A stretch of DNA of 64,000 nt from Macrocystis pyrifera (GCA_031763025.1 JASSKH010000028.1:7451324-7515323), one strand, 5' to 3'. Shown: positions 22,569 to 35,137, numbered from the stretch's first letter. A program made the numbers and translations. The notes: generated from the sequence alone by a model not told the origin.

Positions 22569-22724
22569 TTTTGATGTTTTGTTTTTGTTTCGTTTCGTTT
22601 ACTTTTTGTTTGGTGATATACGTAACTATAAATCGTTGTGTTACGCAGCGTCGAAGCAGCAAATAGCTTTGCACGTCTGATGTTGAGTGAGATACGGAGC
22701 CACTCGCACGAGTGGCCTGAAATC

Positions 22725-23035
22725 GGTCGTGAAAATGGGGTTACCCTCCCCCGCCCAAATCGTGAAATGGAGGTACCCCCCTCTGCCGCAAAATGGGGGT
22801 GCCCGCCCGATCATAAAAGGGGGATCCTCTCCCCCCCTACCATAACGGGGGGTCCTCTCCCCTACCGTAAAATGGGGGTACCTTCCCCCTTACCGTAAAT
22901 TTGGGGTACACCCCCAACCGTAAAGGGGGGTACCCCCCCCCCCCCTCCCCCCCCCCCCAATGATACGACTACGGCCATGCATGATATCGAGTACACCCCC
23001 TGTACCGTAAAATGTGGGCATTGCTGTCCCCCCCT
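22725..23035. repeat. Degenerate short repeats of AAATGGGGGTACC type
   Basis: A dozen imperfect units of about 25-30 bp alternate G-run, GTACC and C-run (CGTAAAATGGGGGTACC variants). Each is a near-palindrome. It includes a 3'-end fragment of the poly(C)-ended family (22,961-22,999: ATACGACTACGGCCATGC, then CGAGTACACCCCC). Confidence 0.75.
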
Positions 23036-23687
23036 TACTACCCCGAGACGTTACATTGCTATGATACAGCATCGGTTATTGATAGGAGGGATGCATGTGG
23101 CGCCGTGAGCGACCGATTACGAAAAGCGTTACGTGAAGTCGGTACCCTACAACAGTCCAAGCCAGTCCAGGAATGGCAGCTATATTAGCGGTTCTACGTC
23201 CTGTAGTGGCATACTGATTTAGCCAAGATACACGGCAACGTTCGCAGTGCAAAAGTATGCAATGCGATGAAGTGCCGTGATTGCGCTGGAACAGTCGGCT
23301 ATTAATACGAATTAACACGGCAAACACCAAGCTGTGTACTGTACATACCCTCGCGCACGAGACACGCCGAATCCGATCGAACGTGAAACAAAATACTACG
23401 AAAAAATGGTCAAATTTCAATTTGCACCCTGCTTTTCAAATATGAGATGAAGGCGCGTTGCAGGCTGCGTGGAGCTCTTTTTCTTCGCCCTAGATAGAGT
23501 TGTCTTCAACGATTAAAAAAATAAAACAAGAACAATCAATGGCGTTGAACAAAACCCAGTGCAGGCAAAATGCGATATTAGACCACTTCCCTTCACACTC
23601 CGACATCAATCAAGTGTTCGTATGTGCAATCCTACTCATCATACATATCATGCCAGAGGAGGGTGAAAATGATTTTTCTCACCTGCT

Positions 23688-25212
23688 TCACACGAACTTC
23701 ATCACCTTCTCGAACACGCCGAACTCCCCCATCCCCGCCACTCTGGCGACCACATCAGTCACGCTCGCCTGCTCCGCGGTTCCCTGGTGGGCGACTCCTG
23801 ACCCGCCGCTGTTACTGACTGCATCATCACCACCCCCTTCGACCTTGCCCTCGACCCCACCCTCGATCCTCGGAGACTTCGCCGGGCGAGGCGATACTTC
23901 TCGCTCCGGAGGGTCTGGCGGCTCCCTGCTGAGGCGAGAGCGGCACATTACCGCCACGCCCCGTCGTCGCCAGGCCCTGTCCGCGGGAGCCCTGGCCAGC
24001 AGACCCAACACGATCGGGTTGCTGTCTCCTGGTACCGTTTGCGCCGGAGTGCGGCCGCCGCGGTCGACGACCCTCTCGTCCGCGTCCCACCATAGCAAGT
24101 GCTCGACCATCTCGGCGGACCTGTCATCTTCGGACATCATAGCTGCCCGGTGGAGTGGCGACTGCCCCGACACGTCGAGCGCGTTGGCGCTAGAGCCGTG
24201 GTGCAAGAGTGCGCGCGCGGCGCTGACGGCCCGGATCCCGGCAGCGACGTGCAGGGGCGTTCGCTTGTCCGTCCGGCCCAGGGCATGCACGTCCGCTCCC
24301 GCCCCGACAAGCGCGTCAATTACGCCGGCCTTGTTGTGGAAAGCGGCCCTGTGCAGAGCCGTGTGGCCCTCCCAGTCGCCGGCGTTGACTTCCGCTCCGT
24401 ACCGTACCAGCAACTTCACGCTGTCCACGTCCCCCATGCGGGCTGCCACGTCCAGCGCCGTTTCTGTGAGGGAAAGTTGGCGAAGGTTAACATCCACGCC
24501 GCCAGCGTCTAGGAGAGCTTTCATCGCGCAGAAGCTCCCGTTCAAGACCGCGTGTTTGAGTGGCGTGTTGCCGAGCAAGTTTGTCGCGTTCCTGTCTGCT
24601 CCGAACGCGCACAGAGCTGTCACGGACTCGGGAAAGTTCTTCTGCGAAGCAAAGTGCAGAGGCGCCACCCCGAATGGCCCCTGCACGTTAACATCCGCCC
24701 CAGCTTTCACGAGCACCCTGATCGCGTCGACGTTGTTGTTCAAGGCCGCGTCGTGCAGAGCTGTAGATCCGTTGAGACTGGCATTATCAACGTCCGTCCC
24801 TTTCCGGAGGAGGGTCTTGATGACCCCGAAGAATCCTCTGTGAGCGGCCGTTTGGGGGCTGTCACACTCGACGGCTACGTGGAGTGCAGTGCGGCCGCTC
24901 TCATTTAGCGCGTCCACAAGCGCGCCATGCTCGAGAAGTATCTGCACTGCGCGCTTGTTTCCCCTGGCAGCAAATTTGTGCAGAATGTAATCCCCGTCGG
25001 AACATGTGGTGTTCGCTGAGGCGCCAAGCGCCAACAGTTTTTTTCGTCAGGGCAACGTTGCCGGCAGCCGCAGCGAGTTCGAGCGGATGACCCAGAAACG
25101 CTTCTAGCTCTTCCGTATCCCTCAAGCGTACGAGCGTATCGTCCCACATCTTCGCTTTCTCCTTCACGGTGAAGGTGCTAGCTGCTGTGCGCTGGTCACG
25201 AGCGCGAGCCAT
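23688..25212 (-). CDS. Ankyrin-repeat protein ANK-2, one frameshift in an A7 run
   Basis: From the ATG at 25,212 the frame reads MARARDQRTAASTFTVKEK, then AKMWDDTLVRLRD and ELAAAAGNVALTKK. At the A7 run (25,038-25,044) the frame must shift by one base to continue LLALGASANTT and about 440 further codons to the stop at 23,688. About nine ankyrin units follow (for example RTALHVAVECDSP, STALHDAALNNN, HTALHRAAFHNKAG), then a basic/acidic linker and a C-terminal tail, DVVARVAGMGEFGVFEKVMK. ANK-1 and ANK-3 are uninterrupted at the matching place, so the shift is a real lesion, a sequencing slip, or a site of slippage. The long intact remainder argues for recent or no inactivation. Role: protein-binding scaffold; partner unknown. 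Confidence 0.9.
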
Positions 25213-28200
25213 CGCGCTGAGAGAACCGGTATGGATGCGTTTCGTGCCAATATACCCGTAGATCGTATTGCTGCTGTTGAAGATAGAGAGCGGAGAGCAC
25301 AACGATGCGCGCGATGCAATGCAAAACGTCAAAAGGTGACATCGCGATGTTGTACACATGATGACATGCAAAAACAAGAACACGAAGGAAAATGTACTCG
25401 TATACAAGAAGGCTTCGCCGCGGCGGGCTGACACCCGCCTGCGGCTCCGCACACGTCCGAAATAGTCAAGGATGTAGGAAAATCGAGGCCGCAAGTGCGA
25501 CACTACTGTCAAGACGTGCATTAAGAAACTTCCATGGTTGAGTCAAGATGAGCAGAGAAATACCAAAAAGACTCAACACGCTGCACCCTACACCCCTGCA
25601 CAGAGCTTTACGTATTTATAGACTGAAAGCACTATAAAGTTCTTCATCCGTCTGGCTTTATACGACGTAAAGCTGCGAGTATTTTTGCCCCGTGCCTCTT
25701 CTCTCTGTCTTTCGAGGTCTGATGGTTTGTCGGGGGGGGCGCTCTCGCCGCCACGACAGCAGCAGCAAACAGCAGGAGCCTCAGCCCAACATATTTTCCG
25801 TGACCGTCATCGTCGTAGCGCTTGGTCGTTCGCTGTACTTTTTCTCTTTTCCGGCCGGCTCCGAACTTGTCAGCGCAGCCTTTCATTCTACTGACCAGCC
25901 ACCGAATCCATCAATAGCATCTATCTACAGTACGTGCATCCTCCCTGGCGTAATGCTTGTACTCCAGTGCAGTATCTTTAAAGGATACACCTCCAGAGAT
26001 AACCAGGACAGCGACGACAGAAGGGAGGCATTGATAGTGCAATATCTAGAGGCTGTAGGATCGAACCCTCCAGTTGGGTTTCAGCATTCAGCAGCTCGTA
26101 GTACTACATACTGGTATACCTGGTACGTACTGCACTGTTTTGCAAAGGAAAACATCCCAACTATATGATAGGCGCAGGACAACGGGCACAGAAAATAGTT
26201 TTTGCCCGCGCTCGCATATCCGTACAGGGTACGTATATTTATAGGATACTGGATAAGAGGTTACAGTTTAGATACAGAGCACAGGATACAGGATACAGGA
26301 TACAGAATACCTGGCACAGGATACAGGATACAGGACACAGGACACAGTATACAGGATATAGGATACAGGGTACAGGACACAAAGGATACTGGTACTGGTT
26401 ACGGGGCACGGACTACACCCAGAGGCGGAAAATTCGTACGTCCTCATTTCCACCCTTGCGTTCAAATATCAGAACCATCGGATACTCTGCAAGAGTAGGA
26501 TCGCAGCATGTAAAACTCCCAGTACGAGTGCGGGACCACTGCTGTTGTTGATGTTGTACAATTTTACTGTGAAAATGCCGGTCCCAAGATGGCCAAATTT
26601 GGTACAAATAATGGAACCCCGGATTGTATCGAAATATCTTGGGACTTGTATTATATACGTATAGCAGAAGGGCAGTCCTTTCTTTCGCCCCCTTGCCCTC
26701 GTGCGCAGAGTTGGGCACGAAATCCCACCCACCCGTCAGCTACCGCAGGCAGTAGTTTCGGGTGTTGTGAGTTACGTCTTCAGAGACTACACAAAACTGT
26801 TGTAGTGCGTAAATTTAATATATACGGGCGTCCGTCATCACAGCCGTCTCCTGATATATCTGGTGTACCAGGTACCAAGTACCAGGTGATACAAGTACAT
26901 CAGTAAGCTGTGAGTTCTCCCGATCGGTCGATACTATGGTAGGGTTGTCAATTGGGCGGTCGGGTCGTAAACCTATGTGTGAGCTTTTGGAAGCCTGTTT
27001 TGGCCTCGGGGAGAGCAAACCGGCGGTTTTTCGGCCCGAAATCCACCAAACAAACCAAGTTCTTTGTTGCCACGGAGTAGAATCCGGCGCGGACGTGTCG
27101 GGCGAGCAGCATCGCAAAGGGCGTCTCACACGAAATCGCTTGCGGGCGAAAAAAAAAACCCCAAAGATATTTCCGCGTACAGCCAAACGCACGCAATTCC
27201 CGGATTTGCTTCGTGCAGAGAGAGCTAAAAAAGGATGACATGTACAAATACGATGTGTGGCAAGCCGCACATAGCCGCCGGTGCGGAAAGCAGCAACCTG
27301 TATACAGCCTCCGGCGGGTAGGACGCTTTGCCCGTAATTCGGACAAAACATATGCTCCATCGCAACGTTTTCACTGCAGATTTACAACGATGCCGGTATT
27401 CAACTTTTGCAAGCTGTGCGCGATACATCGATCGGTCGCGCGTTTCCTACTATGATGCTATACATTCCTGGTGAAGGATACCGGCCGATGACTCCCCTGG
27501 ACTCTGCCCAGGGTCAACAGGACGATAATATTTTAGAGGCATGATTTCTCCACAAGATTTCGGTCTCCTCCACCATTCCGTGGACATGAGACACTGTACA
27601 GTAGATACAATCAATCGTAGTCTGCACGTGGGGGGCAGTAACTGGCTTGAACGGTAGTATAGTGCCTACCCTGCCTGGTACCACCTCGTATCTGGCAAGG
27701 TATGTCGCAAGCTACCATATCAATTGATTTCATAGGTGTTGTGCAACCTGGTACTCTCTTTGGGATACGTATGGTAAAAGGAACTTGTGTCACACTCGTA
27801 TGGTGTCAGCTTTTTGCCGTCCAAATACTGCTGTGGTCTAGTCTATACTCATACCTCAAGCTGGTGCACTCGTGCCGAGTTGCTTGCCGTGCTGCTGTAC
27901 TGCCGTGCGTACTCGCTGTAGGGTGATCCCTGATCTACTATATAGACTGTGGCAAGGGAAAAGTCTACCACCGCGAGGTATGTTGATCAAGTCGTCGATG
28001 AGCACAAATCAACCTACAGAGGTAATATTACCGTTTCGTCGTTTTGTCTGATGCCTTTTTTACCGTTTCGACGGTTTCGGATACATGCCGTGGTGAAGAT
28101 ATTGTATGAAAGAAGCAAAACAACATCAACCATCTGGCCGTCGACATAATAAAAAAGCATGGACATCTTCCGGGACATATTCCAGGAGTCAACAGGAGAA

Positions 28201-29020
28201 TGCACAGCCTTCTGGTTGCTATCTCGTTATCTCGTACTGGTACTACAGTACAATGTGCAAGGAACTTATTATATACTTGCATCGTGGCCTTGACGAACAC
28301 CTGGCATTTATTAATAGCATATATATACTACTGGTGCACTCGTATATGTACCCAGTTGCTTGCTGTGCTGCTGCTGCTGCTGCTAAGCGACTGTTATAGT
28401 ATTGCCGTACGCAGTGGCTGTGGAACGGCCCTTGGTCGACTACGTACGAGTACGCGCTCTGGAGTAAGACATTTCAATCACCGCACAACAGAGTTATTTC
28501 ATCAAAAATCGTCAAGGCCACGACGTGCCGGGTAACATGCCACTCTTTTGTCGGATTTGTACCTTTTAGACCGATTGATTACTACTACGGTTTCAACGTT
28601 TACGGAAATATCTTACGTGAAAAACAAAAATGCTGCTGCTGCTGTGATGAGATCGTGAGATCGAGGATTTCGTCGAAACTCATCTTTGCAAGCTGCGTGT
28701 CGATACTACGTAGATCGCGGGTACCACTACTGTATGTATGTTGTACTCGTACACACACCTGGGGTCGCAGTAAGTAGTACTATTATTATTATTAGGCTTG
28801 CCATCCGACAATGTGGCATGAGCCTCACCGTTGATCGATCAAAACATTCCTGAAAGAAGAAATCCACGGATAAGAAGGAAACCTATACACGATCTATCTA
28901 TCTTCTATGTCTACTTCCTTTTATGAGTTATCTACTCTATGTGTTTGTCCTTGCTCCCTCCTACATCTTACTACTGTATGTACTCGTTACTTCCTATTCT
29001 TGAATCCTAAGCCGCATCCA
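25213..29020. other. Gene-poor region
   Basis: No gene recognised. It contains a GC-rich inverted stretch (25,408-25,445), a microsatellite (26,270-26,395), many GTAC words and two related CTGGTGCACTCGT/GTTGCTTGC segments (27,860-27,905 and 28,333-28,390). A 100-codon frame at 26,936-27,238 (+) is open on both strands and has no recognised domain. Confidence 0.5.
26270..26395 (+). repeat. ACAGGATAC-type microsatellite
   Basis: Repeated heptamer-like AGGATAC with variants (AGGACAC, AGTATAC, AGGATAT) over about 125 bp. Confidence 0.9.
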
Positions 29021-29023
29021 AGC

Positions 29024-29680
29024 TCCATCCATGGGGTCGACCATGACATGCATATACTACCCATGGTGCATCCAACGCATCCATGGGTCGACCATGACAT
29101 GCATATACCCCCATGGTGCAACGCATACATGGTAAAATGTTGTTCTATAATGTGTTCCATGGCACCAACCATGGGGCCCGTGTGCGGTGCCACGGACCAT
29201 TCCATGTATATCATCCATGGTTGGTGTAGTGTGTGGCACATCATGGATCACGCCATGGTATATCCCGTAGTTGTCGACCATGACAGCGTGGGCATTTCGT
29301 CCACGAGTCAACCTACGAAAAAACTTGCTTCCATATGGCATATGTATGTATGCCATGTGCACCCACCCATGGTCCATGCAACGTATGTATAACGCCATGG
29401 CAATACCCATGGTTGACTCCATGGCATATGTACCATGGTATATTCCATGAACAGAAATCGTCCATGGGGTATATTCCATCGTGCTACGGTGTACGTTCAT
29501 TGCGACGATTACCGGACACCCCATGACCGCCCTATCCCCATAGACTGTTGCATGGACACACCAGGCGGGGTGTCCATGGTCGCCCCATGGCACGTATCAT
29601 GGACCATGCGTTGATAACATATTCAATCGGAGAGTCCCACGGGACGTTCCCATCATCACTCGGTACACCATGGGAAATGC
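29024..29680. repeat. CCATGG-rich island
   Basis: The palindrome CCATGG or a near match recurs every 20-40 bases over about 650 bp. The first part is tandem-like (GTCGACCATGACATGCATAT, then CCCATGGTGCA, twice). ATG and CAT appear on both strands, so long open frames arise in both directions without protein-like composition. Confidence 0.75.
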
Positions 29681-30105
29681 CATGACAGCATGTACTGTTG
29701 TAACATCGCGTCGTTAATTCGTTCCAGGTACATCGTCTGGGATCAATGAGGCCTCCTTCAAGAAGGAGACAACTCAAAAACGCGCGTTGCGGTGCAACGC
29801 TTCTTCTAGCCATAAGGGCCACACCACATCGCAACCGTATACCAAACCGAACCACGCACACAAGACCAAAAAAACAAGGCGAGCCAACGAGCCCGCGAGC
29901 GAACGTAAGCACGAACGAACGGCCGGCCATGCTAAGTGCGAAATATAGAAAATAACACTAATGATACCATAACTTTTTTCTGTTCGGCGGAACCGTGGTG
30001 GATTTATTTTTCTCAACGAAGTGATCTGCCCATGGATTCCTCCTCCTGTCAAAACGTGCCACGTAGGCACGCTATACGTATACCCTTCATGCTAGCCCTA
30101 AAAGG

Positions 30106-30110
30106 TAGGT

Positions 30111-30146
<36 letters not shown>

Positions 30147-30172
30147 AGGCAGGGAGGCAGGGAGGCAGGGGG
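30106..30172 (+). repeat. AGGC microsatellite
   Basis: About 16 copies of the tetranucleotide, grading into AGGCAGGG. Confidence 0.95.
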
Positions 30173-30365
30173 GGAGACGGGTATGCTGGCAGCCGGGCAG
30201 GCAAGCGTCAAGCTCACACGCCCACCTTCATCCATGATCGACCGTGCTGTCCCTCCCACACGCGACACGTGCCTGGACGAAACCACCCCCCCCGTACAAT
30301 CCTTCCTGCCCCCCCCCCCCCCCCCCGTCCCGGCATTTAGTAGGGTAGTAGAGATGTAAGGGTAC

Positions 30366-30422
30366 ATGGTCACACAACTACGGCCATGCATACATGAGTA
30401 CATGAGTACACTACCCCCCCCC
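30366..30422 (+). mobile_element. 3'-end fragment of the poly(C)-ended family
   Basis: CACAACTACGGCCATGCATA is followed by a doubled CATGAGTACATGAGTAC and a run of nine C. Confidence 0.7.
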
Positions 30423-30580
30423 TTCTTCCCTCGCCTCTTCTTGCCCCCCACCCACCGCCATCCACTCGAGGCATAAATCGAATTCGTTGCTGCCATTTAC
30501 ATTGTGCCGATACGTCTTCTCCCCCGCCTTCAACTCCTCGTCCCCCTGGTCTTCCTCTTCCTCCCCCCCCCCCCCCCCCC

Positions 30581-31087
30581 CCCGACGCCACTGTAAAACA
30601 TGCCGCTCACTACGTGAGCTAGACATCCAGGGTACAGTTTTTTTTTTTGTTTTTGTTTTTTTTTTTTGGCGGTCGCCCACAGCTGGTCGTCGAGTGAGAT
30701 CATTTGTGCGAAGTAAAGAACCTTTACTCTGCACAAGGGAATTGATCGTATCACGTAGTGTTCAAGGTAAGGCACCCAAGAGGCAGTTACATAGTACTCC
30801 CATTGCTGTCTCTGGAAGTGGCTACACCGGATATTAAACTAACTCATTGAGGCTGTCATCCATATGCAAGTCCGCCTCACAAGCGGCTCTTAGTAGGATG
30901 CAGCTCACCCTTCATGCGACTCGCCGGACACCTCACGGCGCTTCGCGCTTGGTGCAAGCAATGTCTGCCTGGTCGGTGAAAACCCGACATGCTCCGTCCA
31001 GGCATTGTAGGGATGCGAGGGTCTATGGTCATACGACTACGGCCATGCATGAGATCGAGTACATCTCTCCTATCGAGTACCCCCCCC
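30581..31087 (+). mobile_element. Poly(C)-ended repeat, copy P3 (near full length)
   Basis: Begins GCCACTGTAAAACATGCC, contains a T-rich internal tract, CACAAGGGAATTGATCG, CATTGCTGTCTCTGG, GCGCTTGGTGCAAGCAATG, and ends GGTCATACGACTACGGCC, ATGCATGAGATCGAGTAC, then a C run. The 3' end carries a duplicated ATCGAGTAC separated by ATCTCTCCT, a variant shared with P4. A C run also precedes its 5' end. Confidence 0.88.
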
Positions 31088-31245
31088 GCATCCTCTCCTT
31101 CGCCCGACCCTCGCCGCCGCCTACCCTCTCCCTCCTCCGGGTGGAGCCCGCTACCCACAAAGATTCGCCTCCCCATGCTCATCAACGCCCCCTATTCCCC
31201 TCCGGCGGCGCCAGACCTCCTCTTTGGGCCAAGGGTGTCTGCGAA

Positions 31246-31554
31246 CTACCTCTGCAAGCGCACGCGTAGACCTTGGGTGTTGGCAAGCCGGCCGGCTTCT
31301 TCGTACGCGCGAGCAAGCACCAGGCACGACTTCTCGTCGAGACTGAACCACGTACTTCCCTCCGTTCCCGCATGGGAAGCCGGCATGGGGGTGCCCGATC
31401 GATCAATCCCGTCACTGACAGCACCTACATTACCGACAACGATGACATTACTGACAACACCAACATCACCAACATTGTTGTCGGCGTCGTCATCAATCGC
31501 GGCGGCTGCATTAGCGCAGCAGCCCTTGGTCAAGCGCTTGGCAAAGTCCACCAA
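31246..31554 (-). pseudogene. Putative 3'-terminal exon of the PPR-type gene
   Basis: A minus-strand frame reads VDFAKRLTKGCC, an acidic Asp/Val/Gly-rich linker, then FSLDEKSCLVLARAYEEAGR, which fits the helical pattern of a PPR or TPR unit. The segment upstream (31,555-31,680) reads ALEDLRRSAKQVAACAP in another frame, so a shift or intron separates them. It lies downstream of the other PPR exons. Confidence 0.4.
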
Positions 31555-31754
31555 ACGCCTCCGCCTTGTTCAACTCTCCCCGCGTGAGCGTGGGGGCGCA
31601 CGCGGCAACCTGCTTCGCTGATCGCCGCAAATCCTCCAGCGCCCCCCGGCACGACTCCCGCCTTCCACGATTTCCCCGCCGCTGCCGCCGCCACCGCCAC
31701 CTCAACCGCTGCCACCGCTGCTGCTGCAGCTGCTACTGCTGCAACTCGTCGATC

Positions 31755-31885
31755 CTTGTCCCTCCCTGCGACAATCGAATCGCAGAGCCACGTCTCGCGC
31801 CCCTTCCCAGTCTCCCGATCTGGCGACGGGTCTTTTCCCGGCGGAGGCGCAGGCGTACTCGGCAGACACGAGCGCCCTGCGGTCC
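31755..31885 (-). pseudogene. Putative PPR-type exon
   Basis: After a possible acceptor (CCGCAG) the minus strand reads ALVSAEYACASAGK, then GDWEGARDVALRFDCRREG, the two-helix PPR pattern (hydrophobic A helix, then G-x-W-x-x-A and a basic end). Confidence is limited by the alternative frames open here. Confidence 0.45.
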
Positions 31886-31929
31886 CCCCGAGATCCACCG
31901 ACAGACAACGGCTTCCCCAACTTCCATTC

Positions 31930-34900
31930 TATTTTTCTCTTCTTTTTTTTTCCAGTCTTGGTACTTCTGTGCGTGGAAAGTCGAAGCGGAAAGTAACGGG
32001 AGTAAAAAGAGAACAGGGTACGGGGGGGGGGGGTGTACTCATTATCATGCATGGCCGTAGTGGTATGACCAGGGGGTGGGGGGGGGGGGAGAGAAAGGGT
32101 GAAAGAGGGCAGGAGGCGGGGGCGTGGCCGGTTGACGGGATGCCTTGGCCAATGAGCGGTGCCGATACAAGGTACTTTCTGCGGCAGATTTTCCTTGATG
32201 ATGATGTTCTCACAAAAAATAGTTCACTTCCCTGAAACCCTGCCTGCGGTCACAAAACAGGCTGAAACAAAAATGCATCTCGATGGGATAAAACAAACAA
32301 GTACGAAATAGTGCGCACGGCAGTATCATACCGTTCCGTAAGGTATACGGTTCTAACGAGCTGTGGTATACCATCCTCTATCACTTGCAACCAAATAACA
32401 CCAGGAACACATCATATGTACGCTCGAAAAAAGAAAAGAAAAAGAAAAACACGAAGAGGGAACAGAAAGAAGAAAGAAGAGAAAAAATAACAGAAATAAA
32501 AACATGCGCTCAGGGCGCAGACCGAGTCCCGAGGGAGAAGGTGGCTGTTTGCTGGTGCGATCAGTCCTATGATATGTCCAGCTGATGGACCAAGATAAAG
32601 ATCACAAGAAGACCAGACGGAAGGCAAGAACACGAAAAGAGGGTAGAGACAAGACTTCACAACAAACAAAAAACGAGCAGTCCTGCGTCCAATTGGCGGG
32701 TCAAGGACGACACAGCCGACATAAAGAGGACAGAGACAGGCGAGCCAAGGGAGGACCAAAAAAGAAAAAAAAAAAGAATCGGAAAAAAACGAAGAATAGC
32801 AAAGGGTCACACAAACATAACAATAAGGTCACGCAGCCGACGCAGAACGGCAGGGTACGGGGGGCGGGGGGGGGGGGGGGTACCATCGACTTGGCAGCGA
32901 ATAGGACATCACAATAAACAAAAACAAAAACAAAAAGCAAGGATTGTAACACAGCATTAGGCAGTATTCACTGGGCGCCTCAACTGGAAGGAGACGACCA
33001 GTGTCAAGTTTCGGCGGGTTGCTTCACTTTCTTGACCGGCCTAGCTGCTGTTGATGCGCCTCCTTCATTGCGGCTCCTCTCGCTCCCCCCCCCCGGGCCT
33101 CGGGCCCGACGGTATACCGTTTTTGGCTGTACCGTCAACAGGTTCAAAACAACACCGGTATGCCGTTTTTTTGTCCAATAAAGGCGAATCGGACAAGCAA
33201 ATAGTATCCGGAAGAAAGGACCCTAGGTTAACACCTTCCTGGTAGGTTCAGGTATGATATACGTAGGGGGACAGTTACCCCTTCGGGACTTCAGAGCGAT
33301 ATATGGCTGAAAACGTAAATTATTACAGCATCGGCCACAGCGGCAACGGCAGCAGCAGCATGCTACGAGTAGCCCGGGCTGCTCAAGTATAGGACATGTG
33401 TCCAGCTGCAATGCGAGCAATACATACGACACGCGCGCAGGCTGCGTGGTGATGCTCGTACGTACGTACGGCTTGCACGCTGTTTTCCTTTTAATGCGCG
33501 CTTGATAATTCGCAACTCACTCATCGTTTTTTTTTTTTTTGTCGCTACCGCGTATACTACAATTAAGTCACAAAAGGGTTTATTATACTCGTGCTTTATG
33601 TGCGTAGAATACTACTGCAGGTATGTATCGAAGTAATATACTAAGCTCAAGATTTCCTCCGCCGCACCTGTCGTCCATGTACTATTCGCCATTCTTGGTA
33701 TTCATCGCCTCCACCACAAACATAAACACTTCCTACAGTACCGATCCCCGTGGCTCAGCAAAGGGATGAAAACAACGTCTCAAGCCGCTGGACGTCTGAC
33801 ACAGTCCACCGCTGCCGCTGATGCTTCCTTCTGCTGCTGCCACCGTTGCTGCCGCTGCCGCCGCTGTTCCTGCTGCTATTGCTGCTCCTGTTGCTGCTGC
33901 TGCCCGTCCGAGGCTTCGCCCTCCCCTATTAATGGTGTTGTCTGATAACTATTAATAGCATAAATGGTACCTCGCGGCCAAGACTTCAAAGCCTAGGAAA
34001 GGACCTCGAAGCCGAGGTCAAAATCGTCGTCGACTAGATACGCTCTGTTTATGTAGTGTGTTCATTTTGTTCAGGTTTGGGTTTATTCATCTTCGTTTCC
34101 GGTTTTTTGTTCTAGGGTGTAGTTTTGGTTTTGGTTTAGGTTTCGGTTTTTGTTTCGGTGTTGTTTTAGTTCGTTTTCGGGATGAAATCGTTGCGGGGTA
34201 CCAGTCGTCGCGTGGACGGGCCAAGGTTGGGGGTATAGAAGATAAGACGGAGAGATACAGACAGAGACACATAGAGAAACACGGACACAGATGCAGAGGA
34301 ACAGAGACAGAAACAGAGGCAAGAGACAAATACAGGTAAAGATACAGCAAGGGGTTGGGGGGGGGGGGCACGGCGGGAAGAGGAAGCGATCAGGATACAG
34401 TTTTAGAAACCATCGCCAACAGCCCAATAATCCACGCATACTTAATTTTGTCCGACAAGGGAAGACAAAGAATCGAAACGAAACGAAATTAATCAACGTA
34501 AATACTCTGCTGTAAAACCTGGCCTCAACAGTAAAGAAAAAAAAAACAATTATAATACACAACCATTAAATGGACACTAATTAAAAAAAATCGATAGCAC
34601 AACATACCACAAAAAAAACTGTCGTAGGCGTATAGACATTTGATTTGTTGTCACATCACGTCAATTCCGCACCCATCCCACCCCATCCTATCCTTCCCTA
34701 TCCCATCCCATCCCATCCGGTCCCACTCCGTTCCACATTCAATTCCATTCCATCCCATACGTTCCATCCCACATTTTATTCCATTCCATCCCATCCATCC
34801 CATCCATCCCATCCATCCCATCCATCCCATCCATCCCATCCATCCCATCCATCCCATCCATCCCATCCATCCCATCCCATATTATATCCCGTCCCATCGC

Positions 34901-34940
34901 CTCCCATCGCCTCCGATATCATCCCATACCATCTCGTATC
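31930..34940. other. Long intron or intergenic stretch between PPR-type exons
   Basis: No exon recognised. It includes a fragment of the poly(C)-ended family (32,020-32,070, minus), an A/G-rich plus strand at 32,400-32,960 giving Lys/Arg-rich frames of low complexity, a CTG/CCG-rich patch (33,790-33,905) and a GGTTT-rich patch (34,070-34,180). Confidence 0.5.
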
Positions 34941-34945
34941 CCATC
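34666..34945 (+). repeat. CCATCCCAT minisatellite
   Basis: A 9-base unit, purest at 34,788-34,880, with degenerate CATCC/CATTCC flanks. It abuts the donor side of the PPR exon at 34,954 and so sits in the following intron. Confidence 0.95.
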
Positions 34946-34953
34946 CATCTCAC

Positions 34954-35137
34954 CTGGGCGCGCCCTCAAGGGCGATAGAACCATGCTGCAGCCCCTTCCC
35001 TCTCATCTCGGCGAGGAGCGCCAACGCCTGCCGTGCCGCCCGGCCATCACCGCTCGCGCCCGCGCGGCACGCTCTCAGCGCCCGTTAGCAAAATAGAACG
35101 TCTGGCGAGACCCCGTCGAGCTCCATCTTCAAGGCAG
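34954..35137 (-). pseudogene. PPR-repeat exon with in-frame TAA
   Basis: Bounded by an acceptor (CGTCCAG at about 35,138) and a donor (CCCAG|GTGAGA at 34,954), the minus strand reads PALKMELDGVSPDVLFC, stop, then RALRACRAGASGDG and RAARQALALLAEMRGKGL. This is a strong PPR pattern: G-V-x-P-D-V end of one unit and ALRAC...A..AL.LL.EM...G of the next. TAA at 35,087-35,085 falls between the two helices in the correct frame, so the gene is broken here unless the base is wrong. PPR proteins usually bind organellar RNA. Confidence 0.75.

Noticed and set aside
23500-24843. 447-codon plus-strand frame over ANK-2
   Set aside because: It is the antisense shadow of the ankyrin gene, whose minus-strand reading shows unmistakable repeats.
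30300-30330. Long C/G runs as pure assembly artefacts
   Set aside because: Run lengths may be inaccurate, but their repeated position right after one conserved 3' end in both orientations is not explained by assembly error.
32400-32960. Lys/Arg-rich frames as nuclear proteins
   Set aside because: They follow from an A/G-rich strand bias; both strands are open and there is no domain.
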